Assembly (NCBI GenBank): GCA_036172665.1
Contig: CM069873.1
Span: 43,556,001-43,620,000 of the forward strand
DNA length: 64,000 nucleotides
Direction of reading: 5' to 3'
From: Prosopocoilus inquinatus
Lineage: Eukaryota > Arthropoda > Insecta > Coleoptera > Lucanidae
Shown here: positions 51,901-62,339 of the stretch, piece by piece
Layout of the letters: each line of letters opens with the position of its first letter
How positions within the stretch are numbered: position 1 is the stretch's first letter
The notes under the pieces: generated by a model
What the model saw: only the letters and a program-made list of their open reading frames with translations
Told to the model about the DNA's origin: nothing
The model's database searches: none
Position numbers and translations under genes: made by a program

Positions 51901-53300
51901 ATTTCGTATCTCACATTAGAGTTACTGGAGTCCATCGAAACGTCAAATAACATGATAGATGAGTAAGGATCGATTAGATACATCACAGGAACAACGCTAA
52001 TGCGTGTTGTTTCGTTTAAAACTATTTCCAGCTTCTGCTGCGTCCGAAAATTTCGTATCTCACATTAGAGTTACTGGAGTCCATCGAAACGTCAAATAAC
52101 ATGATAGATGAGTAAGGATCGATTAGATACATCACAGGAACAACGCTAATACGTGTTGTTTCGTTTAAAACTATTTCCAGCTTCTGCTGCGTCCGAAAAT
52201 TTCGTATCTCACATCAGAGTTACTGGAGTCCATCGAAACGTCAAATAACATAGTAGATAAGTAAGGATCGATTAGATACATCACAGGAACAACGCAAATA
52301 CGTGTTGTTTCATTTAAAACTATTTCCAGCTTCAGCTGCGTCCGAGAACTTCGTGTCTCACAACAAAGTTACTGGAGTTCATCGAAACGCCAAATAACAT
52401 GATAGATGAGTAAGGATCGATTAGATACATCACAGGAACAACGCTAATGCGTGTTGTTTCATTTAAAACTATTTCCAGCTTCAGCTGCGTCCGAGAACTT
52501 CGTATCTCACTTCAGAGTTACTGGAGCCCATCCAAACGTCAAATAACATGATAGATGAGTAAGGATCGATTACATTCATCAAAGGAACAACGCTAATACG
52601 TGTTGTTTCGTTTAAAGCTATTTCCAGCTTCTGCTGCGTCCGAAAACGTCGTATCTCACATCAGAGTTACTGGAGTCCATCGAAACGTCAAATAACATGA
52701 TAGATAAGTAAGGATCGATTAGATACATCACAGGAACAACGCTAATACGTGTTGTTTCGTTTAAAACTATTTCCAGCTTCTGCTGCGTCCGAAAATTTCG
52801 TATCTCACATCAGAGTTACTGGAGTCCATCGAAACGTAAAATAACATGATCGATAAGTAAGGATCGATTAGATACATCACAGGAACAACGCTAATACGTG
52901 TTGTTTCGTTTAAAACTATTTCCAGCTTCTGCTGCGTCCGAAAATTTCGTATCTCACATCAGAGTTACTGGAGTCCATCGAAACGCCAAATGACATGATA
53001 GATGAGTAAGGATCGATTAGATACATCACAGGAACAACGCTGATGCGTGTTGTTTCGTTTAAAACTATTTCCAGCTTCTGCTGCGTCCGAAAATTTCGTA
53101 TCTCACATTAGAGTTACTGGAGTCCATCGAAACGTCAAATAACATGATAGATGAGTAAGGATCGATTAGATACATCACAGGAACAACGCTAATACGTGTT
53201 GTTTCATTTAAAACTATTTCCAGCATCAGCTGCGTCCGAGAACTTCGTATCTCACATCAAAGTTACTGGAGTCCATCGAAACGCCAAATAACATGATAGA
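48967..53300 (+). repeat. Segment following HOR copy 3 (second copy of 39,976-45,050)
   Basis: Repeats the order seen after copy 2, with unit-multiple gains and losses. One extra unit lies near 49,600 (cattag before catcag). The 49,980-50,185 interval holds a gattacattcatc unit where the other copy has a different set. The chimeric unit follows at 50,244, then an ordinary stretch with another gatgggtaagg unit at 50,915. Private changes include gaaatgtc near 51,046, cagcctctg near 51,733, cgtgtctcac near 52,353, and caaatgacatg near 52,986. Unit order then parts company near 53,330 (caggatcaacg). Confidence 0.8.
50244..50444 (+). repeat. Chimeric 201-bp unit, copy 2
   Basis: Identical in structure to 41,550-41,750: ctcacaac is followed by seven A and then ctatttcc, with the same 97-base loss and the same neighbouring units. 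The distance to the first copy is 8,694 bp, which is 58 units plus the 52-bp remnant. An identical breakpoint in the same context is decisive for one deletion event followed by duplication of the surrounding block, rather than two independent events. Confidence 0.92.
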
Positions 53301-56300
53301 TGAGTAAGGATCGATTAGATACATCACAGGATCAACGCTAATACGTGTTGCTTCGTTTAAAACTATTTCCAGCTCCTGCTGCGCCCAAAAACTTCGTATC
53401 TCACATCAGAGTTACTAGAGTCCATCGAAACGTCAAATAACATGATCGATAAGTAAGGATCGATTAGATACATCACAGGAACAACGCTAATGCGTGTTGT
53501 TTCGTTTAAAACTATTTCCAGCTTCTGCTGCGTCCGAGAACTTCGTATCTCACATCAGAGTTACTAGAGTCCATCGAAACGTCAAATATCATGATAGATG
53601 AGTAAGGATCGATTAGATACATCACAGGAACAACGCTAATGCGTGTTGTTTCGTTTAAAACTATTTCCAGCTTCTGCTGCGTCCGAAAATTTCGTATGTC
53701 ACATCAGAGTTACTGGAGTCCATCGAAACGTCAAATATCATGATAGATGAGTAAGGATCGATTAGATACATCACAGGAACAACGCTAATGCGTGTTGTTT
53801 CGTTTAAAACTATTTCCAGCTTCAGCTGCGTCCGAGAACTTCGTATCTCACATCAAAGTTACTGGAGTCCATCGAAACGCCAAATAACATGATAGATGAG
53901 TAAGGATCGATTAGATACATCACAGGATCAACGCTAATACGTGTTGCTTCGTTTAAAACTATTTCCAGCTCCTGCTGCGCCCAAAAACTTCGTATCTCAC
54001 ATCAGAGTTACTAGAGTCCATCGAAACGTCAAATAACATGATCGATAAGTAAGGATCGATTAGATACATCACAGGAACAACGCAAATACGTGTTGTTTCA
54101 TTTAAAACTATTTCCAGCTTCAGCTGCGTCCGAGAACTTCGTATCTCACAACAAAGTTACTGGAGTTCATCGAAACGCCAAATAACATGATAGATGAGTA
54201 AGGATCGATTAGATACATCACAGGAACAACGCTAATGCGTGTTGTTTCGTTTAAAACTATTTCCAGCTTCTGCTGCGTCCGAAAATTTCGTATCTCACAT
54301 TAGAGTTACTGGAGTCCATCGAAACGTCAAATAACATAGTAGCTAAGTAAGGATCGATTAGATACATCACAGGAACAACGCTAATACGTGTTGTTTCGTT
54401 CAAAACTATTTCCAGCTTCTGCTGCGTCCGAGAACTTTGTATCTCACATTAGAGTTACTGGAGTCCATCGAAACGTCAAATAACATGATAGATGAGTAAG
54501 GATCGATTAGATACATCACAGGAACAACGCTAATGCGTGTTGTTTCGTTCAAAACTATTTACAGCTTCTGCTGCGTCCGAGAACATTGTATCTCACATCA
54601 GAGTTACTGGAGTCCATCCAAACGTCAAATAACATGATAGATGAGTAAGGATCGATTAGATACATCACAGGAACATCGTTAATACGTGTTATTTCATTTA
54701 AAACTATTTCCAGCTTCAGCTGCCTCCGAGAACTTCGTATCTCACATAAAAGTTTCTGGAGTCCATCGAAACGCCAAATAACATGATACATGAGTAAGGA
54801 TCGATTAGATACATCACAGGAACAACGCTAATGCGTGTTGTTTAGTTTAAAACTATTTCCAGCTCCTGCTGCGTCCAAAAACTTCGTATATCACATCAGA
54901 GTTACTAGAGTCCATCGAAACGTCAAATAACATGATAGATGAGTAAGGATCCATTAGATACATCACAGGAACAACGCTAATGCGTGTTGTTTCATTTAAA
55001 ACTATTTCCAGCTTCTGCTGCGTCCGAAATTTTTGTACCTCACATCAGAGTTACTGGAGTCCATCCAAACGTCAAATAACATGATAGATGAGTAAGGATC
55101 GATTAGATATATCACAGGAACAACGCTAGTACGTGTTGTTTCATTTAAAACTATTTCCAGCTTCAGCTGCGTCCGAGAACTTCGTATCTCACATCAAAGT
55201 TTCTGGAGTCCATCGAAACGCCAAATAACATGATAGATGAGTAAGGATCGATTAGATACATCACAGGAACAACGCTAATGCGTGTTGTTTCGTTTAAAAC
55301 TATTTCCAGCTTCTGCTGCGTCCGAAAATTTCGTATCTCACATTAGAGTTACTGGAGTCCATCGAAACGTGAAATAACATAGTAGCTAAGTAAGGATCGA
55401 TTAGATACATCACAGGAACAACGCTAATGCGTGTTGTTTCGTTTAAAAGTACTTCCAGCTTCTGCTGCGTCCGAGAACTTTGTATCTCACATCAGAGTTA
55501 CTGGAGTCCATTCAAACGTCAAATAACATGATAGATGAGTAAGGATCGATTAAATACATCACAGGAACAACGCTAATGCGTGTAGTTTGGTTTAAAACTA
55601 TCTCCAGCTTCTGCTGCGTCCGAAAACATTGTATCTCACATCAGAGTTACTGGAGTCCATCCAAACGCCAAATAACATGATAGATGAGTAAATATCGATT
55701 AGATACATCACAGGAACAACGGTAATGCGTGTTGTTTCGTTTAAAACTATTTCCAGCTTCTGCTGCGTCCGTAAACTTTGTATCTCACATCAGAGTTACT
55801 GTAGTCCATCCAAACGTCAAATAAAATGATAGATGAGTAAGGATCGATTAGATACATCACAGGAGCAACGCTAATGCGTGTTGTTTCGTTTAAAACTATT
55901 TCCAGCTTCTGCTGCGTCCGAAAAATTTGTATCTCACATCAGAGTTATTGGAGTCCATCGAAACGTCAAATAACATAGTAGCTAAGTAAGGATCGATTAG
56001 TAACATCACAGGAACAACGCTAATACGTGTTGTTTCGTTCAAAACTATTTCCAGCTTCTGCTGCGTCCGAAAACTTTGTATCTCACATCAGAGTTACTGG
56101 AGTCCATCGAAACGCCAAATAGCATGATAGATGAGTAAGGATCGATTAGATACATCACAGGAACAACGCTAATGCGTGTTGTTTCGTTTAAAGCTATTTC
56201 CAGCTTCTGCTGCGTCCGAAAACGTCGTATCTCACATCAGAGTTACTGGAGTCCATCGAAACGTCAAATAACATGATAGATAAGTAAGGATCGATTAGAT

Positions 56301-58079
56301 ACATCACAGGAACAACGCTAATACGTGTTGTTTCGTTTAAAACTATTTCCAGCTTCTGCTGCGTCCGAAAATTTCGTATCTCACATCAGAGTTACTGGAG
56401 TCCATCGAAACGCCAAATAACATGATAGATGAGTAAGGATCGATTAGATACATCACAGGAACAACGCTAATGCGTTTTGTTTCGTTTAAAACTATTTGCA
56501 GCTTCTGCTGCGTCCGAAAATTTCGTATTTCACATTAGAGTTACTGGAGTCCATCGAAACGTCAAATAACATGATAGATGAGTAAGGATCGATTAGATAC
56601 ATCACAGGAACAACGCTAATACGTGTTGTTTCATTTAAAACTATTTCCAGCTTCAGCTGCGTCCGAGAACTTCGTATCTCACATCAAAGTTACTGGAGTC
56701 CATCGAAACGCCAAATAACATGATAGATGAGTAAGGATCGATTAGATACATCACAGGAACAACGCTGATGCGTGTTGTTTCGTTTAAAACTATTTCCAGC
56801 TTCTGCTGCGTCCGAAAATTTCGTATCTCACATTAGAGTTACTGGAGTCCATCGAAACGTCAAATAACATGATAGATGAGTAAGGATCGATTAGATACAT
56901 CACAGGAACAACGCTAATACGTGTTGTTTCATTTAAAACTATTTCCAGCTTCAGCTGCGTCCGAGAACTTCGTATCTCACATCAAAGTTACTGGAGTCCA
57001 TCGAAACGCCAAATAACATGATAGATGAGTAAGGATCGATTAGATACATCACAGGAACAACGCTAATACGTGTTGCTTCGTTTAAAACTATTTCCAGCTC
57101 CTGCTGCGCCCAAAAACTTCGTATCTCACATCAGAGTTACTAGAGTCCATCGAAACGTCAAATAACATGATCGATAAGTAAGGATCGATTAGATACATCA
57201 CAGGAACAACGCTAATGCGTGTTGTTTCGTTTAAAACTATTTCCAGCTTCTGCTGCGTCCGAGAACTTCGTATCTCACATCAGAGTTACTAGAGTCCATC
57301 GAAACGTCAAATATCATGATAGATGAGTAAGGATCGATTAGATACATCACAGGAACAACGCTAATGCGTGTTGTTTCGTTTAAAACTATTTCCAGCTTCT
57401 GCTGCGTCCGAAAATTTCGTATGTCACATCAGAGTTACTGGAGTCCATCGAAACGTCAAATATCATGATAGATGAGTAAGGATCGATTAGATACATCACA
57501 GGAACAACGCTAATGCGTGTTGTTTCGTTTAAAACTATTTCCAGCTTCTGCTGCGTCCGAAAATTTCGTATGTCACATCAGAGTTACTGGAGTCCATCGA
57601 AACGCCAAATAACATGATAGATGAGTAAGGATAGATTAGATACATCACAGGAACAACGCTAATGCGTGTTGTTTCGTTTAAAACTATTTCCAGCTTCTGC
57701 TGCGTCCGAAAATTTCGTATCTCACATTAGAGTTACTGGAGTCCATCGAAACGTCAAATAACATGATAGATGAGTAAGGATCGATTAGATACATCACAGG
57801 AACAACGCTAATACGTGTTGTTTCGTTCAAAACTATTTCCAGCTTCTGCTGCGTCCGAAAACTTTGTATCTCACATCAGAGTTACTGGAGTCCATCGAAA
57901 CGCCAAATAACATGATAGATGAGTAAGGATCGATTAGATACATCACAGGAACAACGCTAATGCGTGTTGTTTCGTTTAAAACTATCTCCAGCTTCTGCTG
58001 CGTCCGAAAACTTTGTATCTCACATCAGAGTTACTGGAGTCCATCCAAACGTCAAATAACATGATAGATGAGTAAGGAT
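53301..58079 (+). repeat. Mosaic stretch with pieces of earlier segments
   Basis: 53,330-54,060 holds a doubled motif: caggatcaacg, gttgcttcg, gcgccc and gatcgataag occur at about 53,330 and again near 53,930. From 54,340 to 55,200 the units match 28,790-29,770, one unit short, including gttaatacgtgttatttc at 54,677. From 55,570 to 56,130 they match 61,083-61,640 (gtgtagtttgg, gagtaaatatcg, acggtaatgcg, gtccgtaaac). From 56,190 to 57,600 they match about 48,390-49,500 (tttaaagctatttcc, gaaaacgtcg, gcgttttgtt, gttgcttcg, aaatatcatg). No gene is present. An open frame on the minus strand at 54,555-54,791 is judged accidental. Confidence 0.78.
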
Positions 58080-61000
58080 CGATTAGATACATCACAGCAA
58101 CAACGCTAATACGTGTTGTTTCGTTCAAAACTATTTCCAGCTTCTGCTGCGTCCGAGAACTTTGTATCTCACATCAGAGTTACTGGAGTCCATCCAAACG
58201 TAAAATAGCATGATAGATGAGTAAGGATCGATTAGATACATCACAGGAACAACGCTAATGCGTGTTGTTTCGTTTAAAACTATTTCCAGCTTCTGCTGCG
58301 TCCGAAAATTTCGTATCTCACATTAGAGTTACTGGAGTCCATCGAAACGTCAAATAACATGATAGATGAGTAAGGATCGATTAGATACATCACAGGAACA
58401 ACGCTAATGCGTGTTGTTTCGTTTAAAACTATTTCCAGCTTCTGCTGCGTCCGAAAATTTCGTATCTCACATTAGAGTTACTGGATTCCATCGAAACGTG
58501 AAATAGCATAGTAGCTAAGTAAGGATCGATTAGATACATCACAGGAACAACGATAATGCGTGTTGTTTCGTTTAAAAGTATTTCCAGCTTCTGCTGCGTC
58601 CGAGAACTTTGTATCTCACATCAGAGTTACTGGAGTCCATTCAAACGTCAAATAACATGATAGATGAGTAAGGATCGATTAAATACATCACAGGAACAAC
58701 GCTAATGCGTGTTGTTTCGTTTAAAACTATTTCTAGCTTCAGCTGCGTCCGAGAACTTTGTGTCTCACATCAGAGTTACTGGAGCCCATCGAAACGCCAA
58801 ATAACATGATAGATGAGTAAGGATCGATTAGATACATCACAGGAACAACGCTAATACGTGTTGTTTCGTTTAAAACTATTTCCAGCTTCTGCTGCGTCCG
58901 AAAATTTCGTATCTCACATTCAGTTACTGGAGTCCATCGAAACGTCAAATAACATAGTAGCTAAGTAAGGAGCGATTAGATACATCACAGGAACAACGCT
59001 AATACGTGTTGTTTCGTTTAAAACTATTTCCAGCTTCTGCTGCGTCCGAAAATTTTGTATCTCACATCAGAGTTACTGGAGTCCATCGAAACGTCAAATA
59101 ACATAGTAGATAAGTAAGGATCGATTAGATACATCACAGGAACAACGCTAATACGTGTTGTTTCGTTCAAAACTATTTCCAGCTTCAGCTGCGTCCGAGA
59201 ACTTCGTATCTCACATCAAAGTTTCTGGAGTCCATCGAAACGCCAAATAACATGATAGATGAGTAAGGATCGATTAGATACATCACAGGAACAACGCTAA
59301 TGCGTGTTGTTTCATTTAAAACTATTTCCAGCTCCTGCTGCGTCCAAAAACTTCGTATCTCACATCAGAGTTACTAGAGTCCATCGAAACGTCAAATAAC
59401 ATGATAGATGAGTAAGGATCGATTAGATACATCACAGGAACAACGCTAATGCGTGTTGTTTCGTTTAAAACTATTTCCAGCTTCTGCTGCGTCCGAAAAT
59501 TTTGTATCTCACATCAGAGTTACTGGAGTCCATCGAAACGTCAAATAACATAGTAGATAAGTAAGGATCGGTTAGATACATCACAGGAACAACGCTAATA
59601 CGTGTTGTTTCGTTCAAAACTATTTCCAGCTTCTGCTGCGTCCGAGAACTTTGTATCTCACATCAGAGTTACTGGAGTCCATTCAAACGTCAAATAACAT
59701 GATAGATGAGTAAGGATCGATTAGATACATCACAGGAACAACGCTAATACGTGTTGTTTCGTTCAAAACTATTTCCAGCTTCTGCTGCGTCCGAGAACAT
59801 TGTATCTCACATCAGAGTTACTGGAGTCCATCCAAACGTCAAATAACATGATAGATGAGTAAGGATCGATTAGATACATCACAGGAACAACGTTAATACG
59901 TGTTATTTCATTTAAAACTATTTCCAGCTTCAGCTGCCTCCGAGAACTTCGTATCTCACATCAAAGTTTCTGGAGTCCATCGAAACGCCAAATAACATGA
60001 TAGATGAGTAAGGATCGATTAGATACATCACAGGAACAACGCTAATGCGTGTTGTTTCGTTTAAAACTATTTCCAGCTCCTGCTGCGTCCAAAAACTTCG
60101 TATATCACATCAGAGTTACTAGAGTCCATCGAAACGACAAATAACATGATAGATGAGTAAGGATCCATTAGATACATCACAGGAACAACGCTAATGCGTG
60201 TTGTTTCATTTAAAACTATTTCCAGCTTCTGCTGCGTCCGAAATCTTTGTACCTCACATCAGAGTTACTGGAGTCCATCCAAACGTCAAATAACATGATA
60301 GATGAGTAAGGATCGATTAGATATATCACAGGAACAACGCTAGTACGTGTTGTTTCATTTAAAACTATTTCCAGCTTCAGCTGCGTCCGAGAACTTCGTA
60401 TCTCACATCAAAGTTTCTGGAGTCCATCGAAACGCCAAATAACATGATAGATGAGTAAGGATCGATTAGATACATCACAGGAACAACGCTAATGCGTGTT
60501 GTTTCGTTTAAAACTATTTCCAGCTTCTGCTGCGTCCGAAAATTTCGTATCTCACATTAGAGTTACTGGAGTCCATCGAAACGTGAAATAACATAGTAGC
60601 TAAGTAAGGATCGATTAGATACATCACAGCAACAACGCTAATACGTGTTGTTTCGTTCAAAACTATTTCCAGCTTCTGCTGCGTCCGAGAACTTTGTATC
60701 TCACATCAGAGTTACTGGAGTCCATCCAAACGTAAAATAGCATGATAGATGAGTAAGGATCGATTAGATACATCACAGGAACAACGTTAATACGTGTTAT
60801 TTCATTTAAAACTATTTCCAGCTTCAGCTGCCTCCGAGAACTTCGTATCTCACATCAAAGTTTCTGGAGTCCATCGAAACGCCAAATAACATGATAGATG
60901 AGTAAGGATCGATTAGATACATCACAGGAACAACGCTAATGCGTGTTGTTTCGTTTAAAACTATTTCCAGCTCCTGCTGCGTCCAAAAACTTCGTATATC

Positions 61001-62339
61001 ACATCAGAGTTACTAGAGTCCATCGAAACGACAAATAACATGATAGATGAGTAAGGATCCATTAGATACATCACAGGAACAACGCTAATGCGTGTAGTTT
61101 GGTTTAAAACTATCTCCAGCTTCTGCTGCGTCCGAAAACATTGTATCTCACATCAGAGTTACTGGAGTCCATCCAAACGCCAAATAACATGATAGATGAG
61201 TAAATATCGATTAGATACATCACAGGAACAACGGTAATGCGTGTTGTTTCGTTTAAAACTATTTCCAGCTTCTGCTGCGTCCGTAAACTTTGTATCTCAC
61301 ATCAGAGTTACTGTAGTCCATCCAAACGTCAAATAAAATGATAGATGAGTAAGGATCGATTAGATACATCACAGGAACAACGCTAATGCGTGTTGTTTCG
61401 TTTAAAACTATTTCCAGCTTCTGCTGCGTCCGAAAAATTTGTATCTCACATCAGAGTTATTGGAGTCCATCGAAACGTCAAATAACATAGTAGCTAAGTA
61501 AGGATCGATTAGATACATCACAGGAACAACGCTAATACGTGTTGTTTCGTTCAAAACTATTTCCAGCTTCTGCTGCGTCCGAAAACTTTGTATCTCACAT
61601 CAGAGTTACTGGAGTCCATCGAAACGCCAAATAGCATGATAGATGAGTAAGGATCGATTAGATACATCACAGGAACAACGCTAATGCGTGTTGTTTCGTT
61701 TAAAACTATCTCCAGCTTCTGCTGCGTCCGAAAACATTGTATCTCACATCAGAGTTACTGGAGTCCATCCAAACGTCAGATAACATGATAGATAAGTAGG
61801 GATCGATTAGATACATCACAGGAACAACGCTAATGCGTGTTGTTTCATTTAAAACTATTTCCAGCTCCTTCTGCGTCCAAAAACTTCGTATCTCACATCA
61901 GAGTTACTAGAGTCCATCGAAACGTCAAATAACATGATAGATGAGTAAGGATCGATTAGATACATCACAGGAACAACGCTAATGCGTGTTGTTTCGTTTA
62001 AAACTATTTCCAGCTTCTGCTGCGTCCGAAAATTTTGTATCTCACATCAGAGTTACTGGAGTCCATCGAAACGTCAAATAACATAGTAGATAAGTAAGGA
62101 TCGGTTAGATACATCACAGGAACAACGCTAATACGTGTTGTTTCGTTCAAAACTATTTCCAGCTTCTGCTGCGTCCGAGAACTTTGTATCTCACATCAGA
62201 GTTACTGGAGTCCATTCAAACGTCAAATAACATGATAGATGAGTAAGGATCGATTAGATACATCACAGGAACAACGCTAATGCGTGTTGTTTCGTTTAAA
62301 ACTATTTCCAGCTTCTGCTGCGTCCGAAAATTTTGTATC
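58080..62339 (+). repeat. 17-monomer duplication overwritten in its middle by other segments
   Basis: Markers at both ends repeat 17 units apart: atcacagcaa with cgtaaaatagcatg at 58,091 and 60,623 (2,532 bp, one base short because of a deletion at 58,921), and aaggatcggttag at about 59,563 and 62,096 (2,533 bp). Between them, 60,780-61,080 instead copies 59,881-60,180 (six units away, gttaatacgtgttatttc and cgaaacgacaaat). Then 61,083-61,640 copies 55,570-56,130 (37 units away). 58,470-58,870 matches 27,820-28,230. The -1 deletion at 58,921 (cattcagttactgg) is unique in the window. Confidence 0.8.

Noticed and set aside
54555..54791. Minus-strand open frame of 78 codons
   Set aside because: It lies wholly inside about 1.6 satellite units and its translation is the satellite read on the minus strand. 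It opens only because local substitutions (catgatacatg, acataaaagttt) create an ATG and remove stops. As 149 = 3 x 49 + 2, successive units shift frame and stops close every frame within a few units. There is no conserved family, and codon-like conservation cannot exist here.
55685..55700. DRE-like TATCGATT (insect DREF site) near 55,690 and 61,206
   Set aside because: Only two units have tatcgatt, and they are copies of one another. The usual unit reads gatcgatt. One shared substitution does not support a regulatory site.
58739..58948. Minus-strand open frame of 69 codons
   Set aside because: It begins at a TTG, not ATG, and crosses the unique 1-base deletion at 58,921 that changes the frame between two satellite units. 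It is accidental and shares sequence with the other false ORF only because both read the same repeat.
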